Of a stretch of 64,000 bases of DNA, positions 33,006-43,059 are shown piece after piece. Positions within the stretch are counted from its first letter, which is position 1. Each line of letters starts with the position of its first letter. The notes below the pieces were generated by a model, which ran no database searches, had not been told where the DNA came from, and saw nothing but the letters and a program-made list of their open reading frames with translations. The position numbers and the translations under genes are program-made. This DNA is from Globodera rostochiensis (lineage: Eukaryota > Nematoda > Chromadorea > Rhabditida > Heteroderidae): NCBI GenBank assembly GCA_018350325.1, contig JAEVLN010000023.1:1179001-1243000 (forward strand), written 5' to 3'.

Positions 33006-34979
33006 TCGGCGCTGAAGCCCGCTTCTCTGCGCGCACTGAGTAAGTGATTCGTTTTAGGCTTAAATGGTAAATTAAGGACGGCAGAAAAAGTAGTGAAAGA
33101 AAATGGCTACCAATTTGTGATCAGTCATTTTCTATTTAGCATAACAAATTTCTCGACAAGTCTTAATCAGTCGCCCGCTCCCAAGCAGATTCCCTCTCGG
33201 CTTCCATCGGGCTACAACGCGCCAAACCCTTTTTCACTTTTTATCAAGGATCAAATGTCGGGGAAAAGTGGAAGAAGTTCTGAAATGGTGAAAATTGTTT
33301 CGACAAATTGGAAGAATTTGAGTGAGGAGGAAAAGCAGGTTGTCATCACGTTAAATGGAGACGAAAAATCTCGGCAATTATTCTAGAAAGTTTAGAGTTA
33401 CTCTGAACGAGCGAAAGCGATCGGCGATGAGTTGAGGGACAATTTTGAAAAGCTCACAAATCGCCAGAAGAAAGATTTGTGGGATAAGCATGTCGAGAAA
33501 AGGAACAAACTTCTAAGATTGCAAATGAAAAGGAAGCAGCAAAAGGTTTTGTCGCACTTTTCGAATGCTAAATATTATTTTAAAACAATTTTTTTTTTGT
33601 TTAAATTTTCACATGTTTTAGTTTCATGCGGAAACAAACCGTCCAAAGCGACCGATGACATCGAATTGGGTTTTCATAAAAGAATGCTTTGAAAAGCAAA
33701 CAGAACCAATAAAAACGAGGGATAAAGTGAGGAAATTTGTCGCCGAGATGGCCCAACAATGGCGACAGATGACGGATGCCGAAAAACGGGTGCCATTTTT
33801 TTGTTTTCTTTTACACTCCAAAATTATAAAATTGAACTTTTTGGACCTCTCTAATATTGGTTTAATTTAATCACTGAAAATGAGCCTTTTAGCATTTGTG
33901 GAGGGGGGGGGGGGGTGGTAATTAAAATTATTTTTAATTCTTCCATCATTTTGTAGCCGTATGTTGACCAGACGCAATGCAATTTTGCGGCATATCAAAA
34001 GGAAATGGCGGAATGGAAGCAAAAATATGCAAATGAAATTCGGGCGTGGAAAGAGGCGGAGGCTAAAGCTGCGCTTAAAGGCATTAATTATGGGCAATTA
34101 ACTAATTGGGATTTTGTCTAGGAATCCATTGGGCCCCCTTTAACTCAAAAACATTTTATTCCTCCGATTTTTTCAGCCAGGGACACTCAATTCACCGAGG
34201 CCCCCCTCTTTGAATTGAACATCGACGCCGACAAGGACTTAAACAAAAAAGAAGCCATTTACCGAATGCTTCTGGACGATTCAACCCATTTGGGTAAGGA
34301 AAAATGGTAATAATAGTCGGGGTGGCCCCTCACATTTTTAAAAGTCAAAATTTATCAATAGAATCAATTTAGGGCCTCAAAATCATTCAAAAAGCACAAA
34401 TCACAACTCCAAATAAGCACGTTGTTAGTGCTTTTTGAATGGTTTTGAGGCCCTAAATTGATTATTGATAAATTTTGAATTTTCCAAAATTTGTTCAATT
34501 CGAATATGCAGTTCGAAATTGGTCTAAAAGGATGTTGGTTGTATTGATTCCCCAACCTCCAAAACCCCTAGAGACATGTTTGAAGAAAATAAACTAAAAA
34601 AATTTAATTTTATGTGACAAAATTTTTAGAAAAAACCTGGTCCTGGCTACGGGCTAGGGTGTAAGAAAAACCAGGAGTACCCGGGTGGGTCCGGCTTTTT
34701 CAAATTCAAATTTCATTTCTAGTAAATTGTAAGATTTAGTCAAAGGAAATATTATTAATTACGAATTTTTGTACTTAGGGCTGCTATTTGAACCAAATTC
34801 TTTCCGTCTTAATTAACTCTTCACATTACAATTGGCTCCTATTTTAAGTCGAGAGAAGAGAATGGAGCGACGACAGAGACGTACACGAAGAAGCAGCAGC
34901 CATTCAGCGCATGTTTCTGGCCATTTCAACTTATTTGGGCAGGAAAAAAATCTCACAAAACCAAAGAATTGAATATTAG
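32972..34979 (+). CDS. Two-HMG-box protein 3, intact
   Basis: Seven exons join in phase: 32972-33039, 33140-33338, 33396-33545, 33622-33789, 33957-34080, 34177-34293, 34849-34979, giving 318 aa. Box A (FIKDQMSGKSGRSSEMVKI...) and box B (RPKRPMTSNWVFIKECFEKQ...MAQQWRQMTDAEKR) keep the hydrophobic and basic positions of HMG domains. Acidic C-terminal modules follow. The GC donor of intron 5 (TTAAAG|GCATTA) is kept. Intron 6 shares its MITE and an AACCAGGAGTACCCGGGTGG segment with HMG gene 2, so copies 2 and 3 are close relatives. Confidence 0.87.
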
Positions 34980-35343
34980 AGGATTGGAAGAAATATAATC
35001 CTCATATATTTATTAATTTTAATAAAATATGGTTGGTATATAATGTTTTCCTCAACATTTTGTCCCCCCCCCCCTCCCTGTATGGTGGGTTGTTTCCCGT
35101 TTATCCCAAATTTGTGTGACATTTTTGCATTGGAATAGTTTCATTTTTTGTCAGCAAAATTGAGGGAATTTGTATTTAAAAAAATGCGGAACTCAGGCGA
35201 CTTCTCTCATCGAGAAAAATTGAAATGGTGTTAATAACCTTAGAGGATTTCATTTTAATTTATGCTTACTGTAGAAAGTACAAGCACCACAATCGGCAAT
35301 AACCTTTAACAACAACAACAAAAAATCGATTGTTTTTCCAATT
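34980..35343. other. Convergent 3' flanks of HMG gene 3 and the next SPRY gene
   Basis: AT-rich, with a poly-C run at about 35065. No gene. Confidence 0.4.
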
Positions 35344-37034
35344 TTAAATGCCATCGGCAATATCGAATTTAAAGTTTGGCCCAAAATTGGCTTCAATTTT
35401 GTCGCCAGGATGATACAACATAACGCGTGGAAACAAATCGGCGGCAGAATCGACAAACAAATTGGCGGTGTCTGCAAAAACAACAAAAATAAATAACGCA
35501 AATTCATACAAGTTTAGCATATTCTTAAAAACGAAATTACCCTTAATTTTAATTTTTCTCACCCAAACGTTCGCCGTTTTTTGTGTAAATAATTTGGCCA
35601 TTTTCCAAATTGACGCCGCAGCCGACGACGTCGCCGACGCCAAACGAAGGCTTTCCTTTGATGTAAGGCCGTCCATTGGTGGTATGGCCACATCCGTCAA
35701 CTTCATGACCCCAAAAATAGCCAGCGCTTTGGTATGAGTAAGTGCCTCGGAAATCAACAATAGGCATTTGTTTGGCCCCAAGTCCGATGGAAACAAAGCT
35801 AAAATATATATAAACCAATATAAAAGCACAGCAATTAAAGTTAATTACCCTTTTTTCGCTAAGACTTTCACTTCATAGTAAACAATGCCGTCTTTTCGAA
35901 TTGCCCGTTCAGCGAGCACAGCGCACGACTCTGAAAAGTAAGCCGCCGATTCAAAAAGAACATTTTAATCAAATCAATTTAACAGAATAATATAATTTTT
36001 TCTTAAAATAAAAATCCCCAAATTGATTCACCCCAATTAGCTTCTCCGGTATGTTGAACAATTAATCGGTCGGGCTCAGAGAGCGTCAGGTCCGTGTGGC
36101 ATGCAGCGGAATCCCATCGAGTTTGTTGTGGGATTAGTCCTTAGAATATCTTTTCAATTTTCCGAATTCGGAATAACATTTACTGTTGAAAATTACCTTT
36201 TCCATTTGTTGTTGTGTCATTTAACACGGCAATCGTTTTCTGCAAGTCGACAATGTTCAGTTGCTGTTGCTTCTGATACTCCTCCATCTTTGCAATCAAT
36301 TCTCTCTTCAGCTGATTCATTCCCTTTAATTATTTCATTTAAATTTCTAAATAATATAATTATGATGCTGACATTTGTCTACATTTGGGACTGAAATTTG
36401 GTCATGGTTTTTAAACCATTTATAAAATGAACACGGCATTGATGACATCAGCCGACCGACCACTTTAAACCCACCCGATCAATCGTTGCACTCAGAGCTT
36501 TTTGATCAGCTTTTTTCTCGTCTTCTTGTTGCTTCAACGAAAACTGACCAATGGAAACTGAAACAGTGAAATAAATTAATTATTTTTGAGCAAATGGATT
36601 TTTTAATTCAAACAATTTACCCGTCAGTTTTTCTGTCAACTCGTCGATGTTCTGGTGCTGTTTGTTCTGATACTCCTCCATCTTTGTCTGCAGAGCCATG
36701 TGAGCATTTAGCAGTTTCTGATGTGCCAACTCGGCGCGGAGTGCCTTCTGAACAAATGGCAAGAAAAAAATGAAATGTTTTTGTTAGAAAATAAATTCAC
36801 ATTTTCGTGCTCGAGTTCAATTTGTTCAAACGTTTTGCCGTAATTCATCGTTTGTTGGCGTTCCAATTGAGCAATTCTGGCACGCAAAAGACGCACTTGT
36901 TCAGATTGGTCCAAATTAGTGAAAGTTGGCCCCAAATGTTCTGCTAACATTGGCAATTAAAGGATTTTAATTAGGTTCTTACCCTGATTAGCTGTTATGT
37001 GCCCTCCATAGGTTGATTTGGTCGGAATGAACAT
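35344..37034 (-). CDS. Coiled-coil/SPRY-domain protein, intact
   Basis: Nine exons join in phase: 37034-36983, 36940-36801, 36747-36621, 36557-36475, 36323-36197, 36139-36032, 35930-35849, 35798-35563, 35471-35344, giving 360 aa. The N-terminus [17 protein letters not shown] lacks a signal peptide. The coiled coil (~20-180) includes [20 protein letters not shown] and [78 protein letters not shown]. This copy keeps the exon-3 donor that the relatives at 26471 and 46805 have lost, so it shows the ancestral structure. A decayed former exon (CCATGACCAAATTTCAGTCC on the minus strand, about 36400) lies in intron 4. Confidence 0.9.
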
Positions 37035-37740
37035 GCTTATTTCGTAAAAAATCTAAAATTTAGTTTCTAAAATAAAATTAAAAAAATTAAATATGTATTT
37101 AACACAGGGCTCCCATACGTACTTGAATGGCATGTACAGTACTTGAAAACTGACCCTCATACTTTAAACTCTAAAATGTATTTAGTTTAAGGTGGGAGCC
37201 CTTCCCGAATTAATCGTTATATATTGAGAGTTTTTTAAAATAATGAATGTTTTAACCGTTTTAAATAAACTTAAATATTTATGGACTGACTAAAAGTTGG
37301 GATTTTCTTATAAATTGAAAGGATTTTTGCGGTGGGCAAAAAGTTGACCTGAAAAAGGGGGGGGGGATGGACATTCATTCATTTTTATTAATCTCTTTTT
37401 ATTAAATTTGAATTGTTTATTTGCTCCCAGCAAAATGTTGACCCCGCGAATTGTGAGAAAGGAACTTCAAAATGAACAGGCTCGGCTCAGCGCTGTATCG
37501 AAAAATTACATAAACAATTTTTCGATTTTTCAACTGTCGGTCGACGTTTTTATACTTATAATTAGGGTAGTGCCAAAGCGGCTTTAATTTTGATGTACAG
37601 TAAAAAATCCAATAAAGTAAGTTCGCATACTGAATTTATGCATTTAAAGAATCTTTTTTTGGCAAACCGCTTTTTGGTTCGGTTCATCGAAAATTCAACA
37701 CGTTTTAAAAAAAAAGTATTTATGATCAAAATCGCACAAA
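37035..37740. promoter_or_regulatory. SPRY 5' flank, then intergenic
   Basis: Carries the shared block with the palindrome GTACTTGAATGGCATGTAC (37119-37137, one base off), TGTTGACCCCGCGAATTGTG (37436) and a CGGCTCAGCGCTGTATCGAA MITE end (37483). The promoter role is inferred. No gene. Confidence 0.45.
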
Positions 37741-37926
37741 AGTTTAGGCCTGAGCCTAACGAACCCCTAACCTCAGGCGTAGATTTAGGCCTAAGCCTAA
37801 CGAATCCCTACCCCCAGGCTTAGGCTTAGGCCTAAGCCTAACGAATCCCTACCCCCAGGCTTAGGCTTAGGCCTAAGCCTAACGAATCCCTACCCCCAGG
37901 CTTAGGCTTAGGCCTAAGCCTAACGA
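37741..37926. repeat. Interstitial telomere-like 41-bp tandem array
   Basis: About four units with a 41-bp period. Each contains CTTAGGCTTAGGCCTAAGCC, that is TTAGGC repeats meeting GCCTAA repeats head to head, followed by TAACGAATCCCTACCCCCAG. TTAGGC is the nematode telomeric repeat. It lies far from any visible chromosome end. Confidence 0.75.
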
Positions 37927-38660
37927 ACACCTAAGCTCTTTTGAAAATTTAAGGAAAAAAACGAGTTGGTCGACGACGAGATTCTGTCTGTCTCAGAGAA
38001 CATATCTTATTAACAAATTGGACCCCTGCTTTATTCATTCAACTCAATTCTTTACAACTTTGAAGATTTGACAATATTTGTTGTTACGGAAAGTGGCGTA
38101 AAATTTTAGAAATAATTTTTCCCTAAAAATTTCAATGGAATAAAACATATTAAATCAAAACAAAAAATTACCGTATTTTTAAAATTTTGTTTGCAAATCT
38201 CTTAACAAAAAAGAGTCAAATTATCAATTCTCCCGGCGGGGCCTATCCAATTTCCTTAACAAAAAATGTTAAATCTTAAAAAATTTTTCCGACTCCTGCA
38301 CCCTGTGGGGTTTCAAAAAAGTGAATGATTGTGTTTTTGACCGGGCAGGTATACCTAACACTTTCAGTTGTGGACAGATTTAACAGCAGAAAACTTGGAA
38401 ATTGTTTTTGCACCATTATTTACCAATTTATGATTTATTTACATATTGAAATGTTTGGTTAATATCTTGGAAAAAAAAAATTTAAATATTTTTTAAGGTG
38501 GGAGCCCTCAACTTCGAGGAGTTTTGATATTCTTCACTTTTACCGAAAACTAAATTTTCTTTATCGAGCAAATTTACAAAATGACAACACATCAAATCAG
38601 ACAAATTTGAAAACAAAATGAATTGTATAAATTAAATCCAGAATAAAGAGGGCTTCCTGA
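37927..38660. other. Intergenic, no gene seen
   Basis: AT-rich, with partial CCGGCGGGGCC dispersed-repeat pieces at about 38230. The end is SPRY 3' flank. Confidence 0.4.
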
Positions 38661-40510
38661 TCAGAATTTGTATTTGAAGTCCGGTCCAAAGTTTGTTTCA
38701 ATTTTGGTGCCAGGCATGCCCAACGAAACGCATGGGAATAAATCGGCGGCAGAATCGACAAATAAATTGGCGGTGCCTGCAAAAACAAATATTAAACAAA
38801 AATTGGGCGGAAATAATTCGAAAACCCTCAACATTTATTATGTCCACGAATTGCTTTGGCGATGATGCTTTTTGTTCCCCCTTTTTCGTGCATTTTTGAG
38901 CAATTTGTGCAATAAAAAAGCTTTAAAATTCGCGAAATTGCCCCTGTGATAATAGGCATTTGGGCCATTTTTTAAAAAAAGAATTGGCCCAAAATTTTTA
39001 TTCTTTCTCACCCAAACGCCGTCCATTTTTTGTGTAAATAATTTGGCCATTTTTTAAATTGACGCCGCAGCCGACGACGTCGCCGACGCCAAACGGAGGC
39101 TTTCCACTGATGTAAGGAGATCCATCGCTGTCGTAGGCACATCCCGCCACCTCGTGACCATAAAAATTGCCGTCGCTTACGTATCCGTAAGTGCCTTCGT
39201 GATCTCCAACACATGTGTCCAATGGCATTTGTTTTGTCGCAAGTCCAATCGCAATATTGCTAAATTTAATAATAATATTTCAAAAGCACAACAAAATGTT
39301 TTGTAATATTTATAAATTACCCTTTTTGCTCTACGATTTTCACTTCGAAGTAAGGATTTTCCGGCATTCGCTTTTTCGCGCGGACAGAGCTCCACCCTGA
39401 AAGTGAATTAATTCAAAAATGGTCTGAGGCTTTATCTAAACAATCAAATCACTTTAACAGAAAATGTTTACCCTTTCCATTAAGTTGGACAATCAATCGA
39501 TCGGGCTCAGAGAGCGCGAGGTTGCCGTGACATGCCGTGGAATCCCATCGATTTTGAGGGATTAGCCCTAAGGAAATATAATTTTTAGTTTTTTTTTTCT
39601 AAAATTAAAGCTAAAAAACTGAACTTAAAAAGGCAGAGAATTTCTCCGAACCCTGAACAAAATTTAGTCCGAAATTTACCAATTTCTCTCAACGTGGCAA
39701 CTGTCTTCTGCAAGTGGACGATGTTCAGCTGCTGTTCTTTCTGATACTTCTCCAATTTGTCATTCTTCTGTTCAATTTCAGCGAATTTGTTGGCATTTGA
39801 CAATTTCTGCTTCTCCAATTCGGCGAATTTGTTGGCATTTGACAGTTTCTGCTTCTCCAATTCGGCGAATTTGTTAGCATTTGACAATTTCTGCTCCTCC
39901 AATTCGGCGAATTTGTTGGCATTTGACAATTTCTGTTTCTCCAATTCGGCAACGACAATCGCTTAAAAAAATCAAAAATAAAATTTGTTAACCATTTTAA
40001 TACACTTACCATTTTGCCCATTCAATTGATGGAGTGTATAAATGCAAAAAATAAATAGAAGAATGGAGCCCACAATTCGAAAAAGATCTAATAATTAAAG
40101 TCCAAAAGATTGCTAACGTTATTTTAAAGAAAAGTTTTCTTACCGTATCGCCGCCATAAAATTGAAGCCGAATTCTCATTCTTGCCAACAATTGCCATTT
40201 GCTGTTGTTTCTGATACTCCTCCAACATCTCTGCACTTCGTTCTCCCTTCAGTTGACTCGTTCTCTTTAATTATTTAATAAAAATTCCGATCTTAAATTA
40301 CATATTTCCCACCTTTTCACACTCTTTTTTCAAACTGTTTCCTAAATTAGAATTCACCAGCTTTTGCTCAAGTGCATTAAGTCGTTGAAGCAATGCTTTC
40401 TGATCACTTTGCATCAACAAAAACTGATCAATGGAAACGAGCTTCTGCTGGTCCTCATTTAACCAGCCAATTTTCTCTTCCAGTTTCTCATATTCGGTCA
40501 AATTTGACAT
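38661..40510 (-). CDS. Membrane-anchored coiled-coil/SPRY protein, intact
   Basis: Eight exons join in phase: 40510-40313, 40264-40144, 40087-40010, 39961-39680, 39567-39472, 39396-39321, 39259-39012, 38776-38661, giving 404 aa. It starts [20 protein letters not shown]; a GTTTGTAG acceptor lies 9 bases upstream, a plausible spliced-leader site. Exon 3 encodes one hydrophobic helix, [19 protein letters not shown], preceded by WRRYDLFR. Exon 4 is a coiled coil with four 14-residue repeats ([14 protein letters not shown]; 42 bp each). SPRY follows ([27 protein letters not shown]). With basic residues before the helix, the positive-inside rule would put the N-terminus in the cytosol and SPRY on the other side. 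This topology is inferred. Confidence 0.88.
40010..40087 (-). other. Exon encoding a transmembrane helix
   Basis: Part of the gene at 38661-40510. The same exon exists in the gene at 43060-44752 (43912-44028) and in no other SPRY copy of the window. Confidence 0.8.
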
Positions 40511-41119
40511 GCTAATTCCTACAAACGAATGGAACTCTTATTAACGAATGGTAGACATAAGCCTAATCACCAGTTTTAACTTAAATTTAGCAAAAATTTC
40601 CAAATATAATGAGAGTTTTTAAATAAATAAATGAATTCTTAGGTAGGTAGTACATATTTATAAACTGACTGAAAGTTGGGGTTATCTTATAAATTGAATG
40701 GATTTTTGCGGGGGCAAATGTTGACCTGAAAAAGAGCGGAGGGCATTCACTTTTGGGAATTATTTTATTATACGAATTTGAATTGTTTATTTGCCTCCAG
40801 CAAAAATGTTGACCCCGCGAATTGTAGAACAAAAGAAACTTTTTGTTGAATGGAAATTGCTGAGAAAGTCCAGATTTAAGGGCGCCCTTATTTGAAATGA
40901 ATGTTCTGTTTTCGGGGCTGAACCCCGACCCCGACAAAATTTGCGGGGTCGGGGGTTCAGCCCTACTTTGAAGTGTGGATTACGCCAACTACAACAAGTA
41001 CAACCAATCCCAATCACGCCAGCTACCCCCCCCCCATATCATTACTGAATCAAACATTGATTTTGCTAACCTTTTTAAGAGCTTTACATTTAATTAAATC
41101 AAAAAGGTGCTATGACATT
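40511..41119. other. SPRY 5' flank and a short palindromic MITE
   Basis: Shared 5' block to about 40830. At 40914-40965 GGGCTGAACCCCGACCCCG is mirrored by CGGGGTCGGGGGTTCAGCCC, a small foldback. A poly-C run lies at 41026. No gene. Confidence 0.5.
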
Positions 41120-41750
41120 TCGACAATGGACACTTCGACAACGACACTTCGACAATAAAAAATGAAATGCCATAAAAAAATTTAAAATTTTTTTGAATTC
41201 TACAATACATAATATAATAGCAATGTAATTATGGTTAAACATTATTTTACGATTAATGAACTGATCAAACTTATAATATGTTTGTACAACATACTAGGGC
41301 AGCGCCAATACTCAACATTCTCAATCATTGCAGAATCCTTCTCAAACGCATATTCATAGCCATCTCGGGAGAGTAACGATGCTCCTCGTCTTGATCTCAC
41401 TTCGACGAACTGAAGTAATTCTCGGTTTTCCATTTCGTCACCTGATGAGTTGCTGTTAAGCGACTGTAATTCTCCTTCTTCTGATGACGAGTATTCTATC
41501 ATTTAAAATTAATATTTAAGTATGTTGTACAAACATATTATAAGTTTGATCAGTTCATTAATCGTAAAATAATGTTTAACCATAATTATATTGCTATTAT
41601 ATTATGTATTGTAGAATTCAAAAAAATTTTAAATTTTTTTTATGGCATTTCATTTTTTATTGTCGAAGTGTCGTTGTCGAAGTGTCGTTGTCGAAGTGTC
41701 GTTGTCGAAGTGTCCATTGTCGAAGAGTCCATTGTCGAAGTGTCGTGCCA
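41120..41750. mobile_element. Foldback transposon carrying a FLYWCH-type ORF
   Basis: Inverted arms of about 170 bp (41120-41292 and 41521-41708) are nearly identical. They end in tandem CGAAGTGTCGTT words; the right arm carries several extra copies of that word. The unique centre (41293-41520) holds a minus-strand ORF with a FLYWCH-like motif. Target duplications are not clear. FLYWCH domains are common in Mutator-like transposases and host proteins derived from them. Confidence 0.75.
41242..41502 (-). CDS. Truncated FLYWCH-type zinc-finger ORF inside the foldback
   Basis: 86 codons. An acidic N-terminus (MIEYSSSEEGELQSL...) is followed by VRSRRGASLLSRDGYEYAFE and ENVEYWRC. The spacing of F-V-RG-LL-GY-Y-YWRC fits the first half of a FLYWCH finger. 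The expected C-terminal His/Cys part is missing because the frame runs into the inverted arm after WRC. It is probably a transposase fragment; alternatively the true downstream exon lies outside the element. Confidence 0.55.
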   Translation of the reverse strand: MIEYSSSEEGELQSLNSNSSGDEMENRELLQFVEVRSRRGASLLSRDGYEYAFEKDSAMIENVEYWRCPSMLYKHIISLISSLIVK

Positions 41751-42149
41751 CCATCAAAAACAGAGTTCAAATTCGTGTGTTCAGTGCATCAAAGTACCCC
41801 GACCCTGCAAAAGCGGGACCCAAGCGCCTCCGGATTACCAGAAAAAGATTATTTGCCTTTGTGCGATTGACAAAATTTGGCCAAAAATCCTTTTTTGGTC
41901 TTATGCAATGAATTTAAAAATGAGTGAATAACGAACGATTAGAATTTTAAAAACGAACCATCAAATATCAATCAGAATTTACGAACGATTAGAATTTTAA
42001 AAAAACGTTTTTAAGCCCATCGAATATCATCAGAATACAATATTAGAATTAAAGTTATTTTGGAATTTTTTTTGCGACGTCAATTTTGTCGTCGTTTGGC
42101 TTTAAACTGTCTCCAAATGTGTTACTTACTCTTCGTAATCCCGGGTAAC
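41751..42149. other. Intergenic with a possible exon fragment
   Basis: About 41757-41900 is open in all three plus frames, with a somewhat protein-like stretch (SCVQCIKVPRPCKSG), but I see no splice sites or family. No gene called. Confidence 0.3.
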
Positions 42150-42192
42150 AAAAATGAAGAATTTCAAATTCAACATTGCCGAAGGCATTTAG
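42150..42192 (+). pseudogene. SPRY-gene 3' fragment
   Basis: The plus strand reads NFKFNIAEGI and a stop, then a GAAAACCGAGGGGATTTATGG tract like the 3' UTR of the genes at 1284 and 17061. Only the last ~12 codons remain. Confidence 0.65.
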
Positions 42193-43059
42193 AAAGTGAA
42201 AACCGAGGGGATTTATGGTTTTGGTGTTGAGGCTTCCTTCGGTCATTTTATCCTTTTCATTTTTTTTGTTTTTGAATTTGAATTTTGAATTTGAATTTGT
42301 TACTTACCTATTCAGTGAAAAAAAATCCAAGAGGGACAAAAGCAAATACGACCATTTGCCATTTGAAGGAAATGGGGAGCTGCAGATTAGGGATGTAACT
42401 GTTCAGATTTCCGGATATTTTTGGGTCCATAATTCCGGACTTTGGGCAAAAAATCGGGAATTTTTCACTTTTTTGCCGTGAATTTTGGCATTTATGGGAA
42501 AAGACAGCCCGGGGGGGGGGACTCGAGGATTTATATAAAATTTTCCGAGTGAAATTAAGTCTGAAATTTTAATTGAATTGGGTTGCTCGCCGACCCCTCG
42601 GGGGCGGAAAAGTCGGGGGTCAGGAGCAACCCTCGCATATTTTTAGTACTATCAAATGTTGGCTTTCATTGCACGAGGGATGTTCGAGAGTGTCGAACAT
42701 TCTAATTACCCAGTACCCGGCCCCCGGGCACAAATAATTAGCTGAAATTTTGATCAACGGATCTCACCACCAGCAGCAGCAGGGATATTGGATGGACCCG
42801 ACCCGCCGACCATTCATTTTAACCGAAAAGGACACGGATTTAAACCGGGGGGTTGGCACCAGAAATCGGGCACGTGCCGGGGCCGTACATCGTTGTAGGC
42901 CGTGTAAAAAGTGAATATTTTAACATAACTTTAAAATGGAAACTGAAAAATTTGAAAGCAAAACAAAATGTGTAAATTGTTAAAGCCATCGATCGTACAT
43001 ATCTTTCCAAAGAAAAATAAATTAAAAAATCGTTTTTCACTGTCCGCGCGGCTTCCTCC
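42193..43059. other. Intergenic; TIR-element pieces
   Basis: GATTAGGGATGTAACTGTTC (42386) and GAGGGATGTTCGAGAGTGTC (42677) resemble MITE termini of the families at 4324 and 11002. The end is SPRY 3' UTR with the GCCGCGCGGACAGTGAAAA block. No gene. Confidence 0.4.

Noticed and set aside
36380..36425. Extra coding exon (TKIQSQM type) in SPRY intron 4
   Set aside because: Open in the copy at 27483-27527 but broken by a stop here and in the partial copy at 46490, and its phase does not fit the flanking exons; treated as a decayed exon.
40984..41100. Possible small gene near the poly-C run
   Set aside because: Short, low-complexity frames without signals.
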